Source: Bufo bufo (lineage: Eukaryota; Chordata; Amphibia; Anura; Bufonidae). From it: a DNA stretch of 64,000 nucleotides. Position 1 is the stretch's first letter. Each line of letters opens with the position of its first letter. Below the pieces are notes generated by a model. That model was not told where the DNA came from. It saw only the letters and a program-made list of their open reading frames with translations, and ran no database searches. The DNA is taken from the NCBI RefSeq assembly GCF_905171765.1, contig NC_053391.1:147744917-147808916 (forward strand), in the 5' to 3' direction. Shown here piece by piece: positions 1 through 11,200 of this stretch. The position numbers and the translations under genes were made by a program.

Positions 1-1239
1 TGTTATGGGGGACCTGTGGATGGCGCTGTTATGGGGGACCTGTGGATGGCGCTGTTATGGGGGACCTGTGGATGGCGCTGTTATGGGGGACCTGTGGATG
101 GCGCTGTTATGGGGGACCTGTGGATGGCGCTGTTATGGGGGACCTGTGGATGGCGCTGTTATGGGGGATCTGTGGATGGCGCTGTTATGGGGGACCTGTG
201 GATGGCGCTGTTATGGGGGACCTGTGGATGGCGCTGTTATGGGGGACCTGTGGATGGCGCTGTTATGGGGGACCTGTGGATGGCACTGTTATGGGGGACC
301 TGTGGATGGCACTGTTATGGGGGATCTGTGGATGGCACTGTTATGGGGTGGGATATCTGTGGATGGCATTGTTATGGGGTGGGGGGATCTGTGGATGGCA
401 TTGTTATGGGGTGGGGGATCTGTGGATGGTGCTGTTATGGGGGATCTGTGGATGGCATTGTTATGAGGTGGGGGATCTGTGGATGGAACTGTTATGGGGT
501 GGGATATCTGTGGATGGCATTGTTATGAGGTGGGGGGACCTGTGGATGGCGCTGTTATGGGGGACCTGTGGATGGCACTGTTATGGGGTGGGATATCTGT
601 GGATGGCATTGTTATGAGGTGGGGGGACCTGTGGATGGCGCTGTTATGGGGGACCTGTGGATGGCGCTGTTATGGGGGACCTGTGGATGGCGCTGTTATG
701 GGGGACCTGTGGATGGCGCTGTTATGGGGGACCTGTGGATGGCGCTGTTATGGGGGACCTGTGGATGGCGCTGTTATGGGGGACCTGTGGATGGCGCTGT
801 TATGGGGGACCTGTGGATGGCGCTGTTATGGGGGACCTGTGGATGGCGCTGTTATGGGGGACCTGTGGATGGCGCTGTTATGGGGGACCTGTGGATGGCG
901 CTGTTATGGGGGACCTGTGGATGGCGCTGTTATGGGGGACCTGTGGATGGCGCTGTTATGGGGGACCTGTGGATGGCGCTGTTATGGGGTGGGGGACCTG
1001 TGGATGGCGCTGTTATGAGGTGGGGGACCTGTGGATGGCGCTGTTATGAGGTGGGGGACCTGTGGATGGAGCTGTTATGAGGTGGGGGATCTGTGGATGG
1101 AACTGTTATGAGGTGGGGGATCTGTGGATGGAACTGTTATGAGGTGGGGGATCTGTGGATGGAACTGTTATGGGGTGGGATATCTGTGGATGGCATTGTT
1201 ATGAGGTGGGGGGATCTGTGGATGGAACTGTTATGGGGG
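1..1239. repeat. 26-bp minisatellite array, first block
   Basis: About 45 head-to-tail copies of a 26-bp unit (core TGTTATGGGGGACC followed by TGTGGATGGCGC). Towards the right, units of 28-31 bp appear with extra G/T bases (ATGGGGTGGG, ATGAGGTGGG) and GCAC, GCAT or GAAC variants. The unit has no stop codon in any forward phase and 26 is not a multiple of 3, so all three + frames stay open and give artefactual proteins rich in GDLWMALLWG. I do not regard any of these as genes. The array runs off the left edge of the window. Confidence 0.97.
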
Positions 1240-1283
1240 GGATCTGTGGATGACACTGCTATATGTCATCCACAGATCCCCCT
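1236..1283. repeat. Hairpin closing the first minisatellite block
   Basis: A 16-bp perfect inverted repeat, GGATCTGTGGATGACA at 1240-1255 and its complement at 1264-1279, surrounds an 8-base loop. The left arm is itself a variant of the minisatellite unit, so the hairpin marks a local inversion of the repeat at the array edge. An identical copy lies 2276 bp downstream at 3512-3559. Confidence 0.9.
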
Positions 1284-1300
1284 CATAAGTGTCCCCCAAT

Positions 1301-1704
1301 ACACCGGCCCTCTGCTCACCGAAGTATTTATAAACGTGAATCCTTATCCTGTTATTAAGTTGAACTAACGCTGCGCTCTCCCATGTTCCCATGTTCCCCT
1401 GTATCCCCACAGCACTTACGAACACGCTTCCATAGCAGGCAGAGCGGACGGCACCAGTAACGTCACTCACTGACGTCGCGCGTCTGCTCCGCCTGCTTCA
1501 TTCATAAAGTGGGCGGAGCAGGCGCTCGACGTCAGTGAGTGACGTTACTGCTGCCGTCCGCTCTGCCTGCTATTGAAGCTTAAGTAAGTGCTATGGGGAT
1601 ACAGGGGAACATGGGAACATGGGAGAGGGCAGCGTTAGTTCAACTTAATAACAGGATAAGGATTCACGTTTATAAATACTTTGGTGAGCGGCGGGGCCCG
1701 GTGT
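1301..1704. repeat. 0.4-kb imperfect palindrome (foldback) in the spacer
   Basis: The left arm (about 1301-1492) and right arm (about 1505-1704) are near-perfect reverse complements around a short centre near 1497. Matched landmarks are ACACCGGCCC/CCCGGTGT at the outer ends, ATTTATAAACGTGAATCC/GGATTCACGTTTATAAAT and CGTCACTCACTGACGTC/GACGTCAGTGAGTGACG. A second small hairpin, GGGGCCCGGTG (1693-1703) with CACCGGGCCCC (1721-1731), overlaps its right end. It resembles a foldback MITE but no target-site duplication could be assigned. Repeated at 3577-3980. Confidence 0.85.
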
Positions 1705-1826
1705 AAGAGTACAGTGACTGCACCGGGCCCCGCCCCTAGTTACGGACTCCAGCCCCTCCTCTCTCCCGGCTCATACATAGCAGTCTGCGATGCTGCATCT
1801 TTGCCGGGCCGCAAAGATATTCATTG

Positions 1827-3515
1827 GATGGCGCTGTTATGGGGGACCTGTGGATGGCGCTGTTATGGGGGACCTGTGGATGGCGCTGTTATGGGGGACC
1901 TGTGGATGGCGCTGTTATGGGGGACCTGTGGATGGCGCTGTTATGGGGGACCTGTGGATGGCGCTGTTATGGGGGACCTGTGGATGGCGCTGTTATGGGG
2001 GACCTGTGGATGGCGCTGTTATGGGGGACCTGTGGATGGCGCTGTTATGGGGGACCTGTGGATGGCGCTGTTATGGGGGACCTGTGGATGGCGCTGTTAT
2101 GGGGGACCTGTGGATGGCGCTGTTATGGGGGACCTGTGGATGGCGCTGTTATGGGGGACCTGTGGATGGCGCTGTTATGGGGGACCTGTGGATGGCGCTG
2201 TTATGGGGGACCTGTGGATGGCGCTGTTATGGGGGACCTGTGGATGGCGCTGTTATGGGGGACCTGTGGATGGCGCTGTTATGGGGGACCTGTGGATGGC
2301 GCTGTTATGGGGGACCTGTGGATGGCGCTGTTATGGGGGACCTGTGGATGGCGCTGTTATGGGGGACCTGTGGATGGCGCTGTTATGGGGGACCTGTGGA
2401 TGGCGCTGTTATGGGGGACCTGTGGATGGCGCTGTTATGGGGGACCTGTGGATGGCGCTGTTATGGGGGACCTGTGGATGGCGCTGTTATGGGGGACCTG
2501 TGGATGGCACTGTTATGGGGGACCTGTGGATGGCACTGTTATGGGGGATCTGTGGATGGCACTGTTATGGGGTGGGATATCTGTGGATGGCATTGTTATG
2601 GGGTGGGGGGATCTGTGGATGGCATTGTTATGGGGTGGGGGATCTGTGGATGGTGCTGTTATGGGGGATCTGTGGATGGCATTGTTATGAGGTGGGGGAT
2701 CTGTGGATGGAACTGTTATGGGGTGGGATATCTGTGGATGGCATTGTTATGAGGTGGGGGGACCTGTGGATGGCGCTGTTATGGGGGACCTGTGGATGGC
2801 ACTGTTATGGGGTGGGATATCTGTGGATGGCATTGTTATGAGGTGGGGGGACCTGTGGATGGCGCTGTTATGGGGGACCTGTGGATGGCGCTGTTATGGG
2901 GGACCTGTGGATGGCGCTGTTATGGGGGACCTGTGGATGGCGCTGTTATGGGGGACCTGTGGATGGCGCTGTTATGGGGGACCTGTGGATGGCGCTGTTA
3001 TGGGGGACCTGTGGATGGCGCTGTTATGGGGGACCTGTGGATGGCGCTGTTATGGGGGACCTGTGGATGGCGCTGTTATGGGGGACCTGTGGATGGCGCT
3101 GTTATGGGGGACCTGTGGATGGCGCTGTTATGGGGGACCTGTGGATGGCGCTGTTATGGGGGACCTGTGGATGGCGCTGTTATGGGGGACCTGTGGATGG
3201 CGCTGTTATGGGGGACCTGTGGATGGCGCTGTTATGGGGGACCTGTGGATGGCGCTGTTATGGGGTGGGGGACCTGTGGATGGCGCTGTTATGAGGTGGG
3301 GGACCTGTGGATGGCGCTGTTATGAGGTGGGGGACCTGTGGATGGAGCTGTTATGAGGTGGGGGATCTGTGGATGGAACTGTTATGAGGTGGGGGATCTG
3401 TGGATGGAACTGTTATGAGGTGGGGGATCTGTGGATGGAACTGTTATGGGGTGGGATATCTGTGGATGGCATTGTTATGAGGTGGGGGGATCTGTGGATG
3501 GAACTGTTATGGGGG
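1827..3515. repeat. 26-bp minisatellite array, second block
   Basis: The same 26-bp unit as the first block, about 64 copies. It begins abruptly after the word ATTCATTG of the spacer. The order of variant units (GCAC, the GGGTGGGATATC types, GAAC) repeats that of the first block, so the two arrays are duplicates. The offset between matching variants is 2224 bp in the left part and 2276 bp in the right part, so this copy has two extra units (52 bp) in the uniform run near 2850-3260. Confidence 0.96.
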
Positions 3516-4102
3516 GGATCTGTGGATGACACTGCTATATGTCATCCACAGATCCCCCTCATAAGTGTCCCCCAATACACCGGCCCTCTGCTCACCGAAG
3601 TATTTATAAACGTGAATCCTTATCCTGTTATTAAGTTGAACTAACGCTGCGCTCTCCCATGTTCCCATGTTCCCCTGTATCCCCACAGCACTTACGAACA
3701 CGCTTCCATAGCAGGCAGAGCGGACGGCACCAGTAACGTCACTCACTGACGTCGCGCGTCTGCTCCGCCTGCTTCATTCATAAAGTGGGCGGAGCAGGCG
3801 CTCGACGTCAGTGAGTGACGTTACTGCTGCCGTCCGCTCTGCCTGCTATTGAAGCTTAAGTAAGTGCTATGGGGATACAGGGGAACATGGGAACATGGGA
3901 GAGGGCAGCGTTAGTTCAACTTAATAACAGGATAAGGATTCACGTTTATAAATACTTTGGTGAGCGGCGGGGCCCGGTGTAAGAGTACAGTGACTGCACC
4001 GGGCCCCGCCCCTAGTTACGGACTCCAGCCCCTCCTCTCTCCCGGCTCATACATAGCAGTCTGCGATGCTGCATCTTTGCCGGGCCGCAAAGATATTCAT
4101 TG
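3512..4102. repeat. Second copy of hairpin plus palindrome spacer
   Basis: A base-for-base repeat of 1236-1826 at an offset of 2276 bp, as far as I compared it. It includes the hairpin (3512-3559), the 0.4-kb palindrome (3577-3980) and the GGGGCCCGGTG hairpin. The copies diverge exactly after ATTCATTG: the first runs into minisatellite, this one into the hAT-type terminus at 4103. Confidence 0.95.
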
Positions 4103-4144
4103 CGGGCCGCATGCGGCCCGCGAGCCGCATGTTTGACACCCATG
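4103..4144. mobile_element. hAT-type right terminus
   Basis: A GGCCGC-rich subterminal hairpin is followed by GTTTGACACCCATG. In reverse complement this resembles the CAGGGGTGTCAAAC ends of vertebrate hAT (Charlie-like) elements. If right, the minisatellite block may lie inside a non-autonomous hAT element whose left end is outside the window. The 8 bases after the end, CTCTAAAG, would be the predicted target duplication. Superfamily by resemblance only. Confidence 0.55.
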
Positions 4145-4338
4145 CTCTAAAGGCATTCAGTTATGCATTCAGTCCTAGAATTGCAATATGGTCCGTGGTA
4201 ACGGAATCCATAACGCAATTCACCTTTTACCACCAAACGAAGCGTGAACGAATTTATAAATATTAAAATCGCTCATCTCTTATTGGGGGGGGGGGGGGGG
4301 ATGAAGGTAGGAATAGTTCCTGCTCCACCAGAAGCAAC
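4145..4338. other. Unassigned spacer with a G16 run
   Basis: No gene is seen. It contains a run of 16 G residues (4285-4300) just before the inverted hAT fragment. Confidence 0.6.
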
Positions 4339-4545
4339 TTGAGTCTAGAGTTGCTGATGAGCAGCTTTCTTCACCCGCCTAGTGAAGAAACTACTCACTA
4401 CCAGCAGCTAGACATGGAGAAGGACCTGAACCAGCAGGTGGTGGCATACTTGGACAGCACCCTGCCACCCCACAATAAAGATCCGCTGAACTACTGGGCA
4501 GCCAAACTGGATTTGTGGCCGCATTTTGGACCGGTAGCGAGGGTC
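4339..4545 (+). pseudogene. Inverted C-terminal fragment of a hAT transposase
   Basis: The + strand reads through about 70 codons containing QQVVAYLD, DPLNYW and LDLWPHFGPVAR. That is the YL..P....DPL.YW......P.L..VA pattern before the hAT C-terminal dimerisation domain. The expected SERxFS continuation is absent, because the sequence past about 4545 belongs to the opposite-strand fragment. The rest of the same kind of transposase lies on the minus strand immediately to the right, so this piece looks inverted relative to it. No intact reading frame; not expected to be functional. Confidence 0.6.
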
Positions 4546-6590
4546 CAACAAGGTGAGGAGCCAGAAGTCATCCTTCTGCCGAATGGTGACAATTCGTCTA
4601 TCACTACGCAAGCAAGTGAACATGCATCGGGCCATTTGTGCAAGTGACTCGGAGGGACTCCCCGTCTCCATCTCCGTTGCATACTGCCATGGTGTGTCCG
4701 GGTCCTCTGCCTCGTCTTCCTCATCGCCCTGTAGATCCTCTGGCTGCTCTTTCTCCTCCTTTCCTGTCACCTGTGTAGAAAACCCACCCATTTCACTACA
4801 CATTGCTTGTGGTCCAATGTCCTCCTCCTCCAGTTCAGCCACCACAGGGCTCGTGTGGCGTGAGATCTAGGCGCCACGTCTCCAGTCCCCTGACCAGCCA
4901 GATTTACTAGCATCTGTTCCAGGACATGAAGCAGTGTAATGACGTTGTTCATCCCGTAGTCCTGGTGACTGACAAATAACGTGGCCTCCTCAAAGGGTCT
5001 GAGCAAACGGTAGGTGTCGCGCATGAGCTGCCACTGGCTGACATCAAAGTTAAACAGGGGATCATCAAGAGGTGCAGAACAGCGTGACACCGCCGTGCCC
5101 TGCACATGTGTGGTATGCTGGAGGGGCACTGTGAATTGTCCCTGCAGTGGAGGCTGAGGACACGGTGGAGGATGAGGAGGCAGAGGCGGACATTGTCGCA
5201 AGACCAACAGCGTGAGAATGTGGAGGCGGAAGCGGTGTTGCCTTACCAAGTAGCTAGTGTGGCTGTGCAGGGACCACATTCACCCAATGGGCCGTAAAGG
5301 ACAGGTATTGTCCCTGACCGTAGTTACAGCTCCGCACGTCAGCGCTGCCGTGCACTTTGGCAGACACCGACAGGCTCAAGGACTGGCTCACCTTCTTTTC
5401 GACATACGTGTGCAGGGCTGGTACTGCCTTTTTGGCAAAGAAATGACGGCTTGGGACTCTCCACCTCGGCTCAGCACAAGCTATCAGTTCTCTGAAAGGT
5501 GCAGAGTCCACCACTTGGAAAGGGAGGGACTGCAGCACCAGCAACTTGGCCAAGAGCACATTCAGCTTCTGCGCCTTTGGATGAGTGCACGCATACTGTT
5601 GTCTCTTGGCTATCGCTTTGGTGATCGATTGCTGACGGAATGACTGACGAAGAGTAGGAGGAAGAGCAGGAGCATCAGGACTAGCAGATGATGGGAAGGA
5701 CAGACAGCTCCCTTTGGCTGAGGTGGTAGAGCCTTGACTGCCTGAAATTGGGTGCGTGCCACTGGGTGATGCAGCGGTTGCTGCGGAAGGCTGGACCACC
5801 ACATTAGAGCCACGGTTCTCCCAGGCCACTTTATGGTAACGCTGCATATGTTGACGCAGGGCCCTGGTGCCAACGTTGGCACCCTGGCCATGCTTCACTT
5901 TGTCCCCACAGATTCTACAAATGGCCATGTTCACCTCCGGCGACTTAACAAAAAACTGCCACACCGCTGAGTAGCTGATTTTACCCCCAACACTCCACAC
6001 TGACTGACTGACTGCTACCTCCGCTGCTTCCTTGAACTGCTGCACCACTACTTTCCGGGTAGGTAGGCTCCTGCGTAGCGGGTGGTCTACCCCGGGCATG
6101 TTTTGGTTTTCGACCTCCCACTGCTGACTCCCGGCCACGCCAGTGACTTGCTGGTACCGCCACTGCCTCACAGGTAAGCTGCCACCCTCTTCTCCCGATG
6201 TGATGATGATAAAGCCCCTAATTCACCCGGCTCCCTAGTGCGATCTGCTACATCATCATCGAGTACTGTCTGCACGTTACTGATGTCCTCCTCAAGGCTC
6301 TTTGGGTCAGGAGCCTGACCGCTCGCAACACCAGCTCCCACGCCACTCTCCTCATCACTACTTGCTTGCATACTGGAGGAAGCAGCGGATGTCTCCTCCA
6401 TATCTTGGCTGTCCTCTAGTAGCTGCTGACTGTCCTCTAGTAGCTGCTGACTGTCCTCTAGTAGCTGCTGACTGTCCTCTAGTAGCTCGTCCTCTCTGTA
6501 TAGTGGAGCTGAGCCCACAGCATATAATACTTGTCTGGCTGAGGGAACAGAAAAGGACAGAGGCAGGTTGAGGACAGGTGAGGGCACAGG
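4515..6590 (-). pseudogene. hAT transposase remnant with BED zinc finger
   Basis: Read from 6590 downwards, the minus strand carries a decayed cut-and-paste transposase in several frames. First is an acidic N-terminus with four LLEDSQQ heptads (6168-6587). Next is a frame (5254-6171) with a BED zinc finger: cysteines 85 and 88 (CRIC) and histidines 108 and 113 (HMQRYH) after the SAVWQFFVKSP aromatic segment. Then comes core sequence LLRPFEEATLFVS (4767-5279), typical of hAT transposases. Last is LLTLLDPRYRSKMRP (4408-4845), the hAT LDPRY.K motif. Each step changes frame, so the gene is broken. Host ZBED genes descend from this family, but the frameshifts and the inverted C-terminus argue for a dead transposon rather than a domesticated gene. 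Confidence 0.75.
6411..6487. repeat. 21-bp tandem repeat inside the hAT N-terminus
   Basis: Three full copies and one partial copy of a 21-bp unit starting GTCCTCTAGTAGCTG. They encode the LLEDSQQ repeats on the minus strand. The unit is a multiple of 3, so copy-number change would keep the frame. Confidence 0.9.
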
Positions 6591-6599
6591 GCCTGCTCC

Positions 6600-6930
6600 C
6601 GGGCCATGCCAACTAAGAGTTGTGTCTGACGAACCCAGACTCTTGGCTGGGGGTGTCTGATGTCACTTGGGACAAAGTGGATGACTGAGTCAACCATTCA
6701 AGAACCGCTGGGTTGCCTGTCAAGACACGACCGCTAGATGACACTGGGCGCTCAGGCCTCTCGCTTCAACTCCTGCTGCCACGCCCCTTTACTCTGCTGC
6801 GACCAGTGCCTACGCCAGAAACATTTAGCCCTCAGCCACTCCCCTGTGCAGGGCCTGGCACTTCTCTGTCTGACATACTGTTAGATCAAATAAATAATTA
6901 AAAAGGAAAATGGAACACCCCAAAAGTCTG
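6600..6930. other. Presumed 5' region of the hAT element
   Basis: No coding signal is seen. By position it would be upstream, non-coding sequence of the minus-strand hAT transposase. Confidence 0.4.
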
Positions 6931-7370
6931 TAATTTTCTCACTTTACCACACAATGGCTAATAAGCCTTTCCCCCCCCACTAATACACGCCAAAAAGGTC
7001 TTTAGAACATATAACTGCACTGCTGAATGGCAAATGGGCCCTTATTCTTTCCCACTTATACCCGCCACAAAAGGCTTTAGAACATATAATTGCACCGTTG
7101 AACGGCAAATAATATAAATATTTTTGCCACTAATACACGCCAAAAAGGCTGTCATTTTTTCATTTCACCACACAATGGCAAATACTTTTTTTGTGCCACT
7201 AATACATGCAAAAAAGGGCTTTAGAACATATAACTGCACAGCTGAACGGCAAGTATATATATTTTTTGTTCTACTAATACATGCCAAAAAGGGTTGTAAC
7301 TTTCTCACTTCACCACACAACTGCTAATAAGCCCTTTTTCCCCTCTAATACAAGCCAAAAAATGCTTAAT
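6930..7370. repeat. About 70-bp diverged tandem repeat
   Basis: Six irregular copies, marked by TAATACACGCCAAAAAGG-like words near 6981, 7048, 7131, 7200, 7276 and 7346 (spacing 67-83 bp). Most are followed by CTTTAGAACATATAACTGCA. No coding capacity. It may be the subterminal repeat of the neighbouring hAT element. Confidence 0.8.
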
Positions 7371-7374
7371 TCAT

Positions 7375-7805
7375 CTTGGGTTGTAGTCCCTCCCCCTTTT
7401 TGGACTGCTTTTGAACGTCCCAAGGTTTCCTGTGTCCCCCAAGGAATTGGGCGAGAAAACAAGATTTTTTTGTATAACTTACCAGTAAAATCTCTTTCTC
7501 GCTCTTCCTTGGGGGACACAGCACCCACCAATTGTTTTTGGTTACCATTACGGTTTGGTTGCCCTGACGGGTGTTTGACTTGTTGGTTCTTGTTTGGTTG
7601 ATCCTTGCCTTTGTTTTAACTACTTGGGCACGCAACTGGTAGTCTCTCTCTCCAGGCTGAGGGTATAGCTGCTGGAGGAGGGGCTTAACAGTTTTCACTT
7701 AGTGTCACGCCTCCTAGGGAGCTGAGCTATACTAAGGTCTTCTGTGTCCTCAAGGAAGAGCGAGAAAGAGATTTTACTGGTAAGTTATACAAAAAATCTC
7801 ATTTT
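7375..7805 (+). mobile_element. DIRS copy A: right-end fragment (ICR plus right ITR)
   Basis: Only the 3' part of a DIRS-type tyrosine-recombinase retrotransposon is present. The internal complementary region (about 7430-7520) reads GTCCCCCAAGGAATTGGGCGAG and later CTCGCTCTTCCTTGGGGGAC. Its second half is the complement of the right end (about 7745-7800, CAAGGAAGAGCGAG, then a TTACTGGTAAGTTATAC tail). Its first half predicts a left end ending in CTCGCCCAATTCCTTGG, which is not in this window. The left ITR and all coding sequence are lost. Same terminal subfamily as copy E. Confidence 0.85.
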
Positions 7806-8146
7806 TCCATCCTGCAGAGTCCAATAAGAAATGTATACGTTAATGTATAGTTTTTTTTGTTTTTTTTTCTCATCAATGGTACTCTATAGAGACAGATACC
7901 ACTATATGGTATCAGTCTGAGGCGTCTGTTTTTAACGTATACGTTTTTTAATTAAAAGTATGGCAAAAACGTGATGTGAACCCAGCCTTACACATGACAA
8001 GCATGTCAGTATGGAGTGTAAATGGTAGGATAATTGGTCATCCTGGAAAACCACGATTTGTATTTATTTTTATTTTTTTTACCCTTGAGCATTTGGTGTG
8101 ATAGGGTTGATTTCTATTGTTGTATATTAATTACCCTAATTTTCAG
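7806..8146. other. Intronic sequence before exon a
   Basis: AT-rich, non-coding. GTGAACCCAGCCTTA near 7975-7990 looks like the right end of a Harbinger-type MITE whose left end I could not find. The last bases, ACCCTAATTTTCAG, are the branch/acceptor region of exon a. Confidence 0.5.
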
Positions 8147-8262
8147 GAAAGAAAAGCAAGAGTGCAGGTAAAGAAAAAGCTAATGTGAAAAAGTCATCTG
8201 TGTCCAAACCAAGTGATATCAAAGCAATGTTTATGGCCAGTGCTGGAAAAAAAACTACAGAT
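8147..8262 (+). CDS. POLA1: POLA1 exon a
   Basis: Acceptor TTTTCAG, donor GTAAGT. Enters in phase 2 (first two bases finish a codon) and ends on a complete codon. It encodes a lysine-rich stretch followed by [19 protein letters not shown], matching the conserved KP.NIK.MF.A.AGKKT segment of vertebrate p180. This is the disordered N-terminal region with likely nuclear-localisation basic clusters. The previous exon is not in the window; the 8.1 kb to the left is repeats. Confidence 0.93.
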
Positions 8263-11200
8263 GTAAGTAATAAAAAATAAATTCTAAGTGTGTTAAGCAT
8301 TCACATCAGGATAAGGGATATACTGTATCCTGGTCGACTTGAAAACAGTCGACCAGATAGGAATAACTTAACCAGACCGTTTTCAATAGCCATGTTGTCC
8401 TTGGTCAGATTTGAACCCAGGACCCCAGCGCTGCAAAGCACCAGTGCTAACCACTAAGCCACCATGCTGCCCACATCAGTGTTAGTCATGCAGTTTGTGG
8501 ACCTTAGATTTAGCCCTCTTCTTCAGTGTGGAGGCTGACTATTGTTTAATTTCTGGCATCTCCCATTTGAAGTGGAGCGTTAGCCACACATAAGAGGTCC
8601 CTGTAATATATGCATGTATGTGCAGTCATGTCTGTCCTGTAAGTGGGTGAGGCTATTACAGTGATTTTTTTTTATTTTTATTTTTTTATTTTTTTTATTT
8701 TTCCTTCCAGTCTCTTGATATTGATGACCTATCTTCCTGATAGGTCATCAATATTTGATCGCTGAGGGTCAGACACCGGGGATGCCACTCATCAGCTGTT
8801 CCCTGCATCTTTTGGCACTGGAACAAGCAGGAAGCACGGTTCCATTCAGAGTGTAGTGGCCGCACTGGGGTACTGTAGCCAAGCTCCCATTCACTTGAGT
8901 AGCAGCTAAGCTGCAGTAACCTGGTACTGCCACAACACTTTGAATGGCGCTGTGCTACCCGTGCACAGTGCTGCAGAAAACGGCTGATCAGGGTGGGGGT
9001 GGGTGCCAGGCACTCATCGAGCAGATATCCGTGATCTGCATTTGGCCACTAATGTACATAATGATAGTATGCTGTTTAAATGTGAAAATGATTTAGCAGT
9101 ATTGAGATAACCTGGGGTATCAAGACGTAATGGTTTTTGTTTTTTCATTGCAGCAGAAAGCTGTAGACTTGTCAAAAGATGATCTATTGGGCGACCTACT
9201 TCAAGATCTGAAATCACAGGTATAATTTTAAATAGTTTCTATGACAATTATTATTATTGCTCTGCACAGGACTATCGGCTATTTGCCCAAGTTGCCTAAT
9301 GAGACAGCATCTTTTAAAGAATTCTAAATGGGTTTTCATAAAAAGCTGTTGGTGTTCACATGAGGAATAACACTATCTGCCAGTTACATGCCTTGTATCC
9401 TGTCAGGAGTTTCAGCCTTACATAGTTTAATCTATATAGTCTGTATTTACTGTACAATGTATCAGATCTCACTCAGACATCTGAACAACAATAAAGGCAG
9501 ATTTATTTAAACTGCTTTAAAACATGTGAACTGCATGTTTGCGACTTTCTAAATGCCACTCGTACAAAAAAGTTTTTATTTGCCCCCTTTTGTGTTCAGG
9601 ACTAAAAGTAAGGTGCCCATTCTTACTTTATATCAAGGAAATAAAAGGCCGTTACCAAAGTACCGTACCTCTGACTTTAATACCTTTTGTAAACTGGCGA
9701 AAGTTTCAGCAAAGTCTGTTACACTTTGTGATTTTACAGGTTGAATAAAAGACTTTCTATAAATTCTCTTTTAACAAATAGTGATTATACATTTGTTTTT
9801 TTCCCCACCTTAGCCAGCACAACTCACACCACCACCAATAATCATGCTGAAGAAGAAGAGACCTGCAGGGACACCTCTTAACCCTTTTTCTCTGCCTGCT
9901 GCATCTCCGAGTTCCATGGTAAGTGATGTGTCCCAGTCAGGCAGCCTGTCTGCTCCCACTACTTCCTGAAATATTGGTTTATTTGTTGCTTTGTATTTTA
10001 TATATATCTATAAACAGGCTGCTCCAGCAGGTGTCAGAAAACCCCTTCCAGTGCGCAAGCGGGACTATGATCCTCCTAAAGTGGCCAGCTATGCCTCCAC
10101 AAAAAAAATTGAGCTGAAGCAAGAACCTCACTGTAGTTCTGCAAGTACTGATAAAAATGGCGATGTGGTGAAGTTGGAAGAAACTTCAAAAGGTATTAGC
10201 GCACTTACCAGAATGCATTACTTATATTTTTTATTATATATATTATTTATTATGGACCAGTGGTTTATACCAATCCCTGATTTCCGCTGCCAGAAAGAGC
10301 TCTGCATCTCCATGCTTTCACAATGACCCCTTTTGGGGAAATAGACAAAGGTGGCGTAGAAAGTCCACTTGAACCTAGGTTTAGGCGCATAAAAAAAAAG
10401 TCACAAACGCAAGGTTTACCACTTCTGTATGACAGAAAACTGGCATAGGGGGAATGATATAAATTTTCTCTATTGTGTTCAAAAGGAATAGTTGAACTAA
10501 TGCTTTTCACCTAGACAGAGTAGGAAGGCGTGGATCCACCCATCTAAAAGCAATGGTTTTTTTTGTGCTATATGAAGTGATTCCCTTAAAATTATCTGGG
10601 AATGACACTTCCATTGATCTTCCTTTAGAAGAAAAAGGTTAATAACAGGAGACAGAGTTATTGGGGAATTCACAATTTCAGATAAGACATGTTCCATCTC
10701 CTCCCAAAAGGGAGAGATAACTACAGTACGTTCCTATATTAGATGTCAAATGTCTCCTCCAGAACTATGACAATGATGTCAATCAGAAGATTGGATCCTA
10801 CCCATTCTGTAAAGTCTCACCAAACTAAGATAACTATATTGGAAGATTTTATAGTTGAATCAATGTTTTATTAGCTAACGGAGATACTAGAAGGTGGGAG
10901 GACATAATGTCCTATCAAACCTCTGACAATGTAGGTCGGGGTGTTTTCCAATACATTTCACCTTGCAATGTGGAGTGTAAAATTTTAGCCTGAAAAACAT
11001 AAATAGCAGAAAAAATACCTCTCAGATACTGTGGGAAATTGCGACCACAACATGAGGTAATTTAGAGGCAGGGGGCTGCCCCCAACCAAATGGCTCCCCA
11101 TTTGGTTACTCAGGCAGACGGGTTTCAGGTAAAGATTCCCAGTTCCTACAGGGCCTTGCCTCAATAAAAGCATAGCATTTTTGCCATAGACTGCAATATT

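Noticed and set aside
5..1368. Long + frame ORFs rich in GDLWMALLWGTCGW repeats (also at 1681-3356)
   Set aside because: They are translations of the 26-bp minisatellite, which has no stop in any forward phase. All three frames are equally open and there is no start context or conservation.
1231..1470. 79-codon minus-strand ORF (and its copy at 3507-3746)
   Set aside because: It lies across the palindrome and is duplicated only because the whole spacer is; no family resemblance.
1..3520. Possible CRISPR array
   Set aside because: The units are contiguous with no unique spacers and the genome is eukaryotic.
8383..8472. A functional tRNA gene
   Set aside because: The A and B boxes are diverged, the acceptor stem does not pair and the sequence matches a SINE head; treated as a SINE.
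10193..10326. Extension of the exon d open frame into the intron as coding
   Set aside because: The continuation has no similarity to p180, and the phase-1 donor at 10193 joins correctly to exon e.
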